Shown: positions 44,595 through 53,193 of the stretch, in pieces
Numbering within the stretch: position 1 is the stretch's first letter
Layout: each line of letters opens with the position of its first letter
Assembly: GCA_028287505.1 (NCBI GenBank)
Contig: JAQBPN010000054.1
Span: forward strand, 1-64,000
DNA length: 64,000 nucleotides
Source: Fibrobacterota bacterium
GTDB taxonomy: Bacteria > Fibrobacterota > Fibrobacteria > UBA11236
Reading direction: 5' to 3'
Position numbers and translations under genes: made by a program
The notes under the pieces: model-generated
Database searches by the model: none
What the model saw: the letters and a program-made list of their open reading frames with translations, nothing else
What the model was told of the DNA's origin: nothing

Positions 44595-44634
44595 CGGCTT
44601 ACACTTCCTTCCGTTTTGCGTCCAGAGGGGTCCT

Positions 44635-45621
44635 ATGCTGGAACTGAAATTCTCGGAGCTCTCGCCGGTACTGGTCAAATTCCTGGCGCGGTACGGCTTC
44701 GGCGAGAACTGCGCCATCACCCTGGCCGGCACTGCGGGATCGCGCCGCGTCTATTTCCGGCTGCAGGAAGGGTTGCGCAACTTCATCGTGCTGGTATCGC
44801 CTTCGGACGATGCGGACTTCGGACGCTTCCTGCGCATCACCCAGTTCTACCGCCTGATGAATTTTCCCGTGCCCATGGTCTACTGCATCGACGATGCCGC
44901 GCATCAGGTGATCCTGGAGGATCTGGGAGACCGGCGCCTGTACGATTGCGTCAAGGCGGGCGAGCCGCCGCTGGAACTGTACCGGAAGGTGATTTACCAA
45001 CTCGTGGATTTGCAGACCCGCTGCTTCCAGCGGCACCAGGAATGCCCGGACATCCGCTCGCGCCTGTTCGACGAGCACGACCTGCTCTGGGAAACCGAGT
45101 ACTACGCGACGCAATACCTGCAAGGCCATCGCGGCATCGCGTTTCCGCCGGCGGAAAAGGCGCGTCTGGACGCGCTCTTCAAGGATCTGGCCCACCAAGT
45201 GGACCTGCAGCCGAAATCGATCATGCACCGGGATTTCCAGTCCCAGAACCTGATGATCCAGTTCGACGGTAACGTGCGCGTGATCGATTACCAGGGCAGC
45301 CGCCTGGGATCCGTCTACTACGATCTGGCCTCCCTGCTGCTCGATCCCTATACCATGCTTTCCGATGCGGACATCACGGAGCTGCTGCGCTACTACCATG
45401 CCCAATCCCTCAATCCCCTTCCCTACGAGGACATGTTCCACCAGTTCCTGCTGGCCGCGTCCCAGCGCGTGATGCAGGCCCTGGGGGCGTATTGCTTCCT
45501 AAGCCGCGTGAAGGGATTGACGCAATTCCGCGAGTACATCCAGCCGGGCGAAAAACGGCTGGCCTGGATCCTGGATCGCCTCGGCTGGCCCGAGCTGAAA
45601 ACCGTCCTGCCCAAACCCTGA
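44635..45621 (+). CDS. AmgK-like anomeric sugar kinase (aminoglycoside phosphotransferase fold)
   Basis: 328 residues of the aminoglycoside-phosphotransferase (APH) superfamily. The catalytic loop is IMHRDFQSQNLMI (D200) and the metal-binding VIDYQGSRLG (D218) is followed by YDLASLLLDPY. This combination with the Q-G-S sequence is characteristic of AmgK, which phosphorylates MurNAc or GlcNAc at C1 in cell-wall recycling. AGAGGGG before the ATG supports the start. The AmgK partner MurU is usually adjacent; here a MurU-like gene lies about 9 kb downstream next to namZ. Confidence 0.8.
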   Translation: MLELKFSELSPVLVKFLARYGFGENCAITLAGTAGSRRVYFRLQEGLRNFIVLVSPSDDADFGRFLRITQFYRLMNFPVPMVYCIDDAAHQVILEDLGDRRLYDCVKAGEPPLELYRKVIYQLVDLQTRCFQRHQECPDIRSRLFDEHDLLWETEYYATQYLQGHRGIAFPPAEKARLDALFKDLAHQVDLQPKSIMHRDFQSQNLMIQFDGNVRVIDYQGSRLGSVYYDLASLLLDPYTMLSDADITELLRYYHAQSLNPLPYEDMFHQFLLAASQRVMQALGAYCFLSRVKGLTQFREYIQPGEKRLAWILDRLGWPELKTVLPKP

Positions 45622-45734
45622 GGCGGGAACGGCGGCTCCCGATCCGCGGTCGCCGCTCCCGGCGCGCGGCATGTTCCCGTTCCCGTTTTTTCCTATCTTT
45701 ACGGCGTTTCGGCACGCTCGCGGGAGAGATCAAG

Positions 45735-48212
45735 ATGGCGGGATTCTTCGTAGAAAAACGGCGGTGGCTCGCGGACAACTGGAAAGCGCTGCTCGCCGTC
45801 GCCGTGATCGGCTTGCTGCCGTTTCTGGCCTTCCTCACCGGTTCCGGCCAAGCGCTCTACGCCTCCGATCAACTGGGCGCCCCCGCCTGGAAATTCTATT
45901 TCGACTCGCTCCGCCATTTGCTCGTCCCCCTATGGCAACCTTTCGGCTTCGGGGGCATGCCCACCTTCGACGCCGGCTTCGGCGACGGGGCTTATCCCTT
46001 CTTCCTCCTGATCGGCTCGCTGGCCGGCCTCCACGTCCTTTCCTACACGACTTTCATCTCCTGGTGTTTCATCGCCCACGTCATCATCGCAGGCTTGACC
46101 GCCTACTACCTGGTGAACCGCTTCTTCCGCCTGGACAAGATGCTGTCCACGGCGCTCGCCGTGGCGTACATGCTCAACACCAATTTCATCTCGCATATCC
46201 ACGCGGGACATACGGGCAAGTTCTACATCATGGCCTGGTTGCCGCTCTCCCTGTACCTGCTGCTCCGAAGCCTGAAACCGGACGCCAAATGGTATCACTC
46301 CGGCCTGTTCGCGCTTTCCATCGCCTTGCTGCTTTCCACCTTCCATCCCCAATTCATCTACTACGTGCTGATGGGGTACTTCCTGGTCTGGGCCTTCAAA
46401 TTCTTCCGCCTGGCCAAGGAGAAACGCCTGTCCGCCGCGCTGGTGCTCAGCGCCAGGTTCTGGATCCCGATCTTCTGCGGCATCGGACTGGTTTTCTTCA
46501 TCTTCTATCCGCCCTTGCAATGGACTAAGCTTTACGGCGTGCGCGGCAGCGGGGAGAAGACCACGTTCGAACATGCCACATCCTGGTCCATGCATCCCGA
46601 GGAAACCGCCTCCCTGTTGGTGCCGGAGTTCACGGGGCTCAATGAGAAGTATTGGGGACGGAACCCCTTCAAGCTGAACTCGGAGTATCCCGGCCTTTCC
46701 GTGTTGTTCCTGGGCATACTGGGTTTCGCCTTCTTCCACCGGGATAAGAAGCGCTGGTTCTGGCTATGGGGCTCGGTGTGCCTGCTCGCGATCATTTTCG
46801 GATTGGGCGCGCATACGCCGCTGTTCCGGCTTTTCTACGCCTTGGTCCCCGGGATCAAGAATTTCCGCGCGCCCAGCATGATGCTGTTCTGGTTGGCCAC
46901 GGCGCTGCTGGTCATGAGCGCCGACACGCTATCCCGCCTCACCGGACCCCAAGCCATCCCCGCGGACAAAAGGAAGAAATGGGGCAAGCGCCTCTGGCAG
47001 GTGGGCTTCGGCATTTCCGGCCTGATGATTATCCTGGGCCTGGCGCCGGGAATCGCCTTGAACATCTGGGACGGCCTCTTCGGCGGCGACGGGGTGGGCA
47101 ACATCGCCAATCGGGCCGTCGACCAGTCCGCCATGGCCCTGGGCTTTCTGCGCGGGGGGATTCTGCTGGCGACGCTCGTGTACGCTACGCGCAAATGGCT
47201 GCTGGACTCGGTGGAGCCCATGCGATTCGGCCTGCTTCTCCTTTTCGTCACCTGCGTCGACCTGTTCTGGGTGGATTCCAACTTCATCCAGCTGTACGAT
47301 CCCGCCCGCACCCTGCCCGATGAGCCCGCCATTACCTTCCTGAAGACGGACACGTCTTCGTACCGCGTGTTCGGCCTGCCCGGCACTTATGAGCGGTGGG
47401 TGATGCAATACAACGGAATCGAAACCACCGACGGGTGGACCGACAACGAGTATCGCCTCTATCGGGAATTCCGCGGGAACGACTACTCGCAGAATCCCAA
47501 CTTCATGGCCGGTCTCAAGCAGAACCCGGACGGATCCGTTTCCGGCAGCGCTTTTCTGGACATGCTCAACGTGAAATACCTGGCCTTCCGCCTGCAGGGG
47601 GAAGGGAACATGCGCCTGGCCCCCAACACTTCCGTGCTGCCGCGCGCCTGGTTCGTGGCCGCCTGGGACACCCTTTCGGACAGCCTGACCCTGGATCGGA
47701 TGCGGCAGCCCGATTTCAATCCCCGCAAACTGGCCTACATTTCCACCCCGGGGATAGCTCCTCATGCCGCGGCTCCGTCCCCCAGTAACCCGGGCGCTAC
47801 GGGTGTCGCCGCCCCCGGCGACTCGTCCGCGCCTGCCCCGGGGGATTCGACCCGCGCCCTGCAGGCCGCAGCCGCCCCGACGGAGCCCCAGGCCGCCATC
47901 CGCTTGGATCACAAGGATTACAACCACCTGGCCTGGACAGTCGCGGTCCCTACCGAAGGCATCCTGGTCCTGTCCGAACTGTGGTTCCCGCATTGGCAGG
48001 TGACCGTCGACGGCCGCCCCGCGCCGCTGCTGCGCGCCGACTTCGCTTTCCGCGGCGTACAACTCGCGGCGGGCACCCATGCCGTGGCCCTGGAATATCA
48101 TTCGCCCTGGATCAAGAAAGCGTTCGCCGTTTCCGGCCTTTGCCTGCTGCTGTTGATCGGAGGTTCGGCGGGCCTGTGGAGCATGGAGCGGCGGAGAAAA
48201 GATGCCGCCTAG
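45735..48212 (+). CDS. YfhO-like multi-pass membrane protein
   Basis: 825 residues from ATG 45735 (GGGAGAG upstream); the open frame extends back to 45492 but that part overlaps the kinase gene antisense-like and is rejected. About a dozen membrane helices are spread over residues 20-520. The long periplasmic C-terminal part contains a Pro/Ala/Ser-rich linker (about 675-725) and ends with a further helix. This fits YfhO-family (GT-C-like) membrane proteins that add sugars to envelope polymers from lipid-linked donors. Motifs near the N-terminus include ALYASDQLGAP and GFGGMPTFDAGFGDG. It overlaps the next gene by 11 bp. Confidence 0.8.
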   Translation: MAGFFVEKRRWLADNWKALLAVAVIGLLPFLAFLTGSGQALYASDQLGAPAWKFYFDSLRHLLVPLWQPFGFGGMPTFDAGFGDGAYPFFLLIGSLAGLHVLSYTTFISWCFIAHVIIAGLTAYYLVNRFFRLDKMLSTALAVAYMLNTNFISHIHAGHTGKFYIMAWLPLSLYLLLRSLKPDAKWYHSGLFALSIALLLSTFHPQFIYYVLMGYFLVWAFKFFRLAKEKRLSAALVLSARFWIPIFCGIGLVFFIFYPPLQWTKLYGVRGSGEKTTFEHATSWSMHPEETASLLVPEFTGLNEKYWGRNPFKLNSEYPGLSVLFLGILGFAFFHRDKKRWFWLWGSVCLLAIIFGLGAHTPLFRLFYALVPGIKNFRAPSMMLFWLATALLVMSADTLSRLTGPQAIPADKRKKWGKRLWQVGFGISGLMIILGLAPGIALNIWDGLFGGDGVGNIANRAVDQSAMALGFLRGGILLATLVYATRKWLLDSVEPMRFGLLLLFVTCVDLFWVDSNFIQLYDPARTLPDEPAITFLKTDTSSYRVFGLPGTYERWVMQYNGIETTDGWTDNEYRLYREFRGNDYSQNPNFMAGLKQNPDGSVSGSAFLDMLNVKYLAFRLQGEGNMRLAPNTSVLPRAWFVAAWDTLSDSLTLDRMRQPDFNPRKLAYISTPGIAPHAAAPSPSNPGATGVAAPGDSSAPAPGDSTRALQAAAAPTEPQAAIRLDHKDYNHLAWTVAVPTEGILVLSELWFPHWQVTVDGRPAPLLRADFAFRGVQLAAGTHAVALEYHSPWIKKAFAVSGLCLLLLIGGSAGLWSMERRRKDAA

Positions 48213-49149
48213 GCCTTGGCTTAAGCCGCTTATCAATCCGCTCAAGGCGGTGGTGGCCATCGCGGCCGCCTTGCTCGTCTACCACAAGGTCCCTTTCGCC
48301 TCGGTCGGCCCGGCGGTCGCCAAGTGCCGGTTGGAATTCCTGGTCCTGGTGCTGGTCTTGCAACTGGGCACCGTGCTGGCCCAGGCGATCCGGTGGAAGA
48401 CGTTCCTCCGCGGATCGGATCTTCCCTTGCGCAAGTTCCTCTACTTCGTGTTCCTGGGACTGTTCTTCAGCCTCTTCATGCCCTCCGCCCTGGCTTCGGA
48501 CGCGGTGAAGGTCTTCGCCTTCGGGCGCAAGTACGGAGGCACCCAGGAGAACATCGGGATCGCGCTCCTGTCCAAGCTGGAAGGAATGCTGGTCCAGCTT
48601 GCTTTCGGCGCCATCGGCTTGGCCCTTTATGCGGATGAATTGGCGGCAAAGGGGGCGTTCGCCCGACTCCACCTCGATGGCCGTGCGCCCGCCATAGGGG
48701 CCTTGGCGCTGGCAGCGGTGGCGATATCGGCCTGGTTCTTCCGCAAGCGGTGGCCGGCGCAAACCTGGCTGCGCACCATGTGGGACCTCGCGCGCGATCG
48801 CAAATTGCTTTGGCAGACATTCTCGCTCAGTTTCGCCATCCAGTCCCTGTCCGCCCTGAGCCTTTATTTTCTGATGCTGAGTCTTTATCCGCCGGCGCGC
48901 CTCTGGGAAATCGTGCTCCTCAGCACCGCGGCCCAGGCCGTGCTCCTGCTTCCCTTTGCATTCGGCGGCGTGGGCGTGCGCGAGTTCCTGAACCTGCTGC
49001 TCTTCACCGACATCGCCGGGATCCCCGCCGACACCGTGCTGGCGGCCAGCCTCCTGGGCTACGTACCCTGGGTGCTCATGGCCTTGATAGGCGGGACCTG
49101 GATGGCATTCCGCAAATGGTCGGGGAATGCCGACATCAAGAGGGCATGA
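48202..49149 (+). CDS. Flippase-like integral membrane protein (LPG-synthase TM region, UPF0104)
   Basis: 315 residues with about seven or eight membrane helices. Patterns RWKTFLRG, FLGLFFSLFMPSALASDAVK, LLSKLEGM and LPFAFGGVGVREF are typical of the PF03706 family (MprF flippase-like/UPF0104). It may move a lipid across the inner membrane or serve in glycan assembly. The start overlaps the YfhO stop by 11 bp with GGAG in front. The next gene (GT2) begins within 5 bp of its stop. Confidence 0.85.
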   Translation: MPPRPWLKPLINPLKAVVAIAAALLVYHKVPFASVGPAVAKCRLEFLVLVLVLQLGTVLAQAIRWKTFLRGSDLPLRKFLYFVFLGLFFSLFMPSALASDAVKVFAFGRKYGGTQENIGIALLSKLEGMLVQLAFGAIGLALYADELAAKGAFARLHLDGRAPAIGALALAAVAISAWFFRKRWPAQTWLRTMWDLARDRKLLWQTFSLSFAIQSLSALSLYFLMLSLYPPARLWEIVLLSTAAQAVLLLPFAFGGVGVREFLNLLLFTDIAGIPADTVLAASLLGYVPWVLMALIGGTWMAFRKWSGNADIKRA

Positions 49150-49153
49150 AGGC

Positions 49154-50161
49154 ATGATGAAAGTCACCCTGGCCATTCCCGCCTATAACCGGACGGAAGA
49201 AACGGCCTACCTGCTGCAGTCCGTTCTGAACGCGGATGCATTCCCGGACGAAGTCCTGGTTTGCGAAGACGCGTCCCCGGAACGGGCCGGGATCCGCGCC
49301 ATGGTAGAGGGTTTCCGGGAGCGGTTCAACGGGGCCGGCATCAAGCTGACCTACCATGAGAACGAGGAGAACCTCGGCTACGACAAGAACCTCCGGAACC
49401 TGATCCGCCGCGCTTCGGGCGATTGGGTGCTGATGATGGGCAATGACGATTGCCTGTTGAAGCCCGGGGTCGGGCCCTTGCGGCATTTCCTGGGGAAGGA
49501 AACCCGGGTCCGCTTCCTGTCCTGCGCATACGAGCAGTTCCATGGAAGCGACGGCCAGACCCTGCATGTGAACCGGTACTTCCCGGAGGATGCCGTGGAG
49601 AAAACCCGATCCGGGTTCATCTTCAAGCTGGCCAGCTTCATCAGCGGGGTCTGCGTGCACCGGGAATGGGCGATGGATCTGGAGACGGACGCCTTCGACG
49701 GCGGGCTCTTCTACCAGGTCTACCTGAGCGCTTGCGCCTTCGCCGGGGAGGGGCTGGGCTATGTCGTCACGCCTATCATCGGGGGACGGCGGGGAGGCAC
49801 GCCCCTGTTCGGAACGGCGGCATCCGAAAAACATTTGCACACCCCCGGAAGCATTTCCGCGAATTCGCGCTTCAATATGTACGCCTCGGTGATGGCCATC
49901 GCGGCGCATGTGGACCGCCTGCATAAGACCGATATCGAGACCGGCCTCCGCGAGGAATTGGACTCGCGGCAGATTTTCCACGTCTATGAAGGCTTTGCGG
50001 GCCGCCCCCGGCGGGAAGTCAAGGAACTCTACGACCGGATGCGGGAATTGGGCCTGGGGAAATCCCTGACGCACAGAGCTTTGTTCGGCGCCGCTTATTT
50101 CGGGGGGCCGATAGCCCCGTACCTGTTCCGCTTGGCCAGGAAAATCCGGGACGCGCTCTGA
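49154..50161 (+). CDS. Glycosyltransferase family 2 (GT-A)
   Basis: 335 residues, inverting GT-A fold. VTLAIPAYNRTEETAYLL, VLVCEDASPERAG and the metal-binding WVLMMGNDDCLL (DD as the DxD equivalent) are visible. Soluble or membrane-attached at the cytoplasmic face; donor unknown. The start at ATG 49154 (or 49157) follows GAAGGC and lies just after the flippase-like gene stop, so it is in the same operon. An earlier in-frame start at 49127 would overlap the previous gene. Confidence 0.88.
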   Translation: MMKVTLAIPAYNRTEETAYLLQSVLNADAFPDEVLVCEDASPERAGIRAMVEGFRERFNGAGIKLTYHENEENLGYDKNLRNLIRRASGDWVLMMGNDDCLLKPGVGPLRHFLGKETRVRFLSCAYEQFHGSDGQTLHVNRYFPEDAVEKTRSGFIFKLASFISGVCVHREWAMDLETDAFDGGLFYQVYLSACAFAGEGLGYVVTPIIGGRRGGTPLFGTAASEKHLHTPGSISANSRFNMYASVMAIAAHVDRLHKTDIETGLREELDSRQIFHVYEGFAGRPRREVKELYDRMRELGLGKSLTHRALFGAAYFGGPIAPYLFRLARKIRDAL

Positions 50162-50167
50162 TCCCTT

Positions 50168-50896
50168 TCAGGGACGGCGGCAGAGCAGGATCAAATCGGC
50201 GGCCAGCGCCGGGGACAGGCGGCTGAAAAACCGGTCGAACACGCGCCACTTGTTGCCCAACAGGGCTAGGCCGTGGGTCTCTTCGATTTCCCATCCGCAG
50301 GCTTTGACCAGATGCTTCAGGGACGACAAGGTGAAGTTGCGGATATGCCCGGCCGGCAGGTTGGGCTTGGTGAGCCAATTCCCGGAGGAGGACGTCCTCA
50401 CGCCCGTCTCCGTGAACAGAGGCTGGAGCCCCAGCAGCACGAAAATCCGGTTATACCATGAGGAGAGGTTGGGCGTGGAAATCGCCATGCGGCATCCGGG
50501 CTTCGCCACGCGCCGCAGCTCTTCCAGGAAGGCTTCCGTATAGAAGACGTGCTCGATGACTTCGCCCGCGAAAATACCATCCACGCACGCGTCCGGAAGA
50601 GGGATGGTCTGGGTGCCGAACTCCACGCGGTGGACTTCGTCGCAGACGAGCCGGGCCTTTTCCAAAGCGGTGGCGGAGGCGTCCATCCCGATCACGTAGG
50701 CGCCGGTTTCCCGTTTCAGGACCTGGGAGATGATCCCGTCGCTGCAGCCCACATCGAGAACCTTGGAGGGCTTGGAGGCCTTGAGCAGGGAGACGCATTT
50801 TGCGATGCGCTCCTTTTCCGCCGTCGATTCCAGGGTGTATCCCGACGAGGCATAACGCGTTTCGTTAAATCCTTCCAGTTCCGATCTATCCGCCAT
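50168..50896 (-). CDS. SAM-dependent methyltransferase, paralog A
   Basis: 242 residues (ATG 50896; a GTG at 50902 is possible). Rossmann methyltransferase with VLDVGCSDGIISQVL as the SAM site, then AGEVIEHVFYTEAF and CRMAISTPNLSSWYNR. It begins with EGFNETRYASSGY, a motif shared with paralog B on the opposite strand. Both carry PAGHIRNFT after a GLQPLFTETGV segment, so the two are clearly related along their full length. Acts on an unknown small or sugar substrate; the glycan setting suggests a sugar methyltransferase. No ribosome binding site is visible. Confidence 0.87.
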   Translation of the reverse strand: MADRSELEGFNETRYASSGYTLESTAEKERIAKCVSLLKASKPSKVLDVGCSDGIISQVLKRETGAYVIGMDASATALEKARLVCDEVHRVEFGTQTIPLPDACVDGIFAGEVIEHVFYTEAFLEELRRVAKPGCRMAISTPNLSSWYNRIFVLLGLQPLFTETGVRTSSSGNWLTKPNLPAGHIRNFTLSSLKHLVKACGWEIEETHGLALLGNKWRVFDRFFSRLSPALAADLILLCRRP

Positions 50897-50910
50897 AGGC
50901 ACAATAGAAT

Positions 50911-50925
50911 AGTATTATATTAGCC
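50911..50925. promoter_or_regulatory. Divergent shared -10 region between two methyltransferase genes
   Basis: The 33-bp gap between the two starts contains a single AT-rich core, AGTATTATATTAG. It supplies TATAAT on the minus strand (50919-50914) and TATTAT on the plus strand (50913-50918). No Shine-Dalgarno sequence precedes either start, so both transcripts may be near-leaderless. No clear -35 element is visible on either side. Confidence 0.45.
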
Positions 50926-50929
50926 TTCC

Positions 50930-51682
50930 ATGGCTGCGGAAACCGAGAATATGGCCCCCTCAGGCTTCAATGAAATCCGCTACGGAAACAGCCGCTTGGA
51001 CGGCCATGAATTCCTGGGCAATGACCGCATGCGTATCATGCTGGAACTGGTGCGCAACCTGGTCCGCACCGGTGAAGCCAAGCGCATCCTGGACGTGGGA
51101 TGCACGGATGGATTCATGTCCATGCTTTTCAAGGAAATGGGCCTATACACCATCGGCGTGGATGCCTCGGCCAGCGCCGTAGCCTCGGCCCAGGGCCGCT
51201 GCGACGAAGCCTACGTGGCCAACCTGGACGGCCAGCCTCTGCCCCTGCCCGACGCCGGCGTGGATTTGATTTGGGCCGGGGAGATCATCGAACATATCTT
51301 TTCCACCGAGCATTTCCTCCAGGAACTCTTCCGCGTATCCGCGCCGGGAGGCCGCCTCATCATTTCGACGCCCAATCTCGCCTCCTGGCTCAACCGCCTG
51401 ATCTTTCCCTTCGGCCTGCAACCCTTCTTCACCGAGACCGGGGTCCAGCCATCCAACTCGGGCAACTTCCTCCGCAATGTTTCCATGCCTGCGGGGCATA
51501 TCCGCAACTTCACGATGTCTGCGCTGCGTCATCTGCTTTCGGGCTGCGGTTGGACCATCGAGAAGGCGCATGGGGCCTCCATTCTGGAGAAACGCTCCGT
51601 CAAATGGCTGGACCTGGCTGTGAGCCATGCCTTTCCGGACTTGGCCACAGATCTGATCCTGGTCTGCCGCAAGCCGGTCTGA
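50930..51682 (+). CDS. SAM-dependent methyltransferase, paralog B
   Basis: 250 residues. It opens with SGFNEIRYGNSR, has the SAM motif ILDVGCTDGFMSMLF, then AGEIIEHIFSTEHF, GGRLIISTPNLASWLNR and AGHIRNFTMSALRHLL. The layout matches paralog A residue block by residue block, so a local duplication followed by inversion is likely. Predicted Class I methyltransferase acting in the glycan cluster. No Shine-Dalgarno sequence precedes the ATG. Neighbours: GT2 upstream on the same strand beyond paralog A, LamG protein gene downstream and convergent. Confidence 0.87.
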   Translation: MAAETENMAPSGFNEIRYGNSRLDGHEFLGNDRMRIMLELVRNLVRTGEAKRILDVGCTDGFMSMLFKEMGLYTIGVDASASAVASAQGRCDEAYVANLDGQPLPLPDAGVDLIWAGEIIEHIFSTEHFLQELFRVSAPGGRLIISTPNLASWLNRLIFPFGLQPFFTETGVQPSNSGNFLRNVSMPAGHIRNFTMSALRHLLSGCGWTIEKAHGASILEKRSVKWLDLAVSHAFPDLATDLILVCRKPV

Positions 51683-51718
51683 CTTCGGGTCCGTCGCCCG
51701 CTCAATGCCGTTCTAAGC

Positions 51719-53140
51719 TTATTCCCAACTCAGGAACAGGACCCCGCGCGTGGCGGAGGCGGGCAGCCGCGCCGTCCAATGCTCTCCTCGGCGCTGGAAG
51801 ACCATGGGCAGGTTGCGACCGTCGAGGGAATGGATCCGGGGACGGCTCGCGCCGCGGGCGTTCACGGTCAGCCAGCCGCCGACCAGAGCGGGTCCGAGCC
51901 TTTCGATTGGGATCCGGCCGACCCCGACCCCCGCCTTCCCATCAATCATGAAGGGGCGCGAGAGGCTCCAGGCGGGCGCTTCGATGGCCATGGCTTTGGC
52001 CAGACCGGTGGGAGCCCGCAAAAGCCGGGCGCGCCAGTAGGCCGCTCCGGTGTATCCGCCCAACTTCGCCAAATCGGCCGTCTCGATATGGAAGGACAGT
52101 TCCCCCACCTTCAGCCTCACCATCACATCCTGGAACTCGGGATCCTTGGCGATCTCGACCTCGATGCTGTCTCCGGGCTTGAGTTCCGGGTTGAAGTCCG
52201 GATGCGTGCAGGCCCCCTCGATTACGAGACGGAACCGGAATTCGCATTTTCCGTCTACCGCCTGCCCCGCCATCGGGTACACGGGCAGGATGGCGCCATG
52301 GCACAAGGTATCCGAAGCCGGCAGCGTCGTCCGGTAACGCAGGCGCACCTCGTCGGCGGACAAGGCCCGGTCGATCACGCGCACGAAGTCCAAAGTGCCG
52401 GCGAGATGCCGGGAATCGTAATCGCCGTCCGCGCGCGCGCCCACGAAAGCCACGGCCTGGCTGTCCAGGTTGGGCAGCGCCTCCCGCCGCAGCACCCGCA
52501 GGCTGTCCGTGGCCTCCTGCCCGTCGAAGTAGATGCGCATATCCTTGCCGTCCCAAACTCCCACCATGTGCACCCAGGCATTCCGCTGGATGCACCGATC
52601 CGTGACGACTTCTTTCCAATTCCGGTCATCCCCTTTTATCGCCGTGAGAAACTCCCCGATGCAACGGGAAACGGACGCGCGCTGGCTGTCGTCGTACCAG
52701 CCGATATCCGCCTGGTAGTCCTCGTCGCTGGCATAGGCTTCCCGGGACTTGGGCGCATACAGGTAGCCGCCGCCGATGCGCAACGCGAAGCCTTGAGCGG
52801 GTCCGGAATCCCAGGTCGCGGTATTGAGGATGTCGGAAATGTAGCGCGTGCTCAAGGGCGCGTATTCATTCACGCGGAAGCGGGCTTCCACGGTGAAGGG
52901 GCCGCGCGGGCTTTGGAATCCGGGAATGCGGACATATCCCCGCGCCCCCAGATCCAGGGCGCCGGGAAAATCCCCCGAGACCATGGCATCGGGGAGCAGG
53001 GTTCCTTGCGGCAGCGGATCCGGTTGGGCCGCGGGTTTGGCGGTGTCCTGGAAGTCCAGGTTCAGCAACAATCCCACTTCGGCATGCCCCTTGAGCAGTG
53101 CGGCCAGGAACATGACGGAAAGGAAGCGTCTAATCGGCAT
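51719..53140 (-). CDS. Exported LamG-domain protein
   Basis: 473 residues with a signal peptide (RRFLSVMFLAALLKGHA). Residues about 25-270 form a LamG/concanavalin-like jelly roll: LNLDFQDTAK, FPGALDLGARGYVRIPGF, AWVHMVGVWDGKDMRIYFDGQ and LDFVRVIDRALSADEVRLRY. The C-terminal 75 residues (RPRIHSLDGRNLPM to GVLFLSWE) resemble the short C-terminal beta domains used as sorting signals in FCB-group secretion, but that is inference. Likely a surface carbohydrate-binding protein. Convergent with methyltransferase paralog B. Confidence 0.82.
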   Translation of the reverse strand: MPIRRFLSVMFLAALLKGHAEVGLLLNLDFQDTAKPAAQPDPLPQGTLLPDAMVSGDFPGALDLGARGYVRIPGFQSPRGPFTVEARFRVNEYAPLSTRYISDILNTATWDSGPAQGFALRIGGGYLYAPKSREAYASDEDYQADIGWYDDSQRASVSRCIGEFLTAIKGDDRNWKEVVTDRCIQRNAWVHMVGVWDGKDMRIYFDGQEATDSLRVLRREALPNLDSQAVAFVGARADGDYDSRHLAGTLDFVRVIDRALSADEVRLRYRTTLPASDTLCHGAILPVYPMAGQAVDGKCEFRFRLVIEGACTHPDFNPELKPGDSIEVEIAKDPEFQDVMVRLKVGELSFHIETADLAKLGGYTGAAYWRARLLRAPTGLAKAMAIEAPAWSLSRPFMIDGKAGVGVGRIPIERLGPALVGGWLTVNARGASRPRIHSLDGRNLPMVFQRRGEHWTARLPASATRGVLFLSWE

Positions 53141-53193
53141 GAGTTCCTCCGAGAGCGGGATTGCGGACTAAAGCGTGACGGGTATGGGCAAAA

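Larger units (their letters stand above)
44313..44634. other. 322-bp non-coding stretch with several hairpins
   Basis: No coding sequence fits here. The stretch holds a hairpin at 44390-44419 (terminator shape on the minus strand), nested stems at 44422-44462, a terminator on the plus strand at 44498-44524, a TATAAT hexamer at 44540-44545 and another minus-strand terminator shape at 44571-44594. The organisation suggests a small RNA or a leader rather than an empty spacer. Confidence 0.55.
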
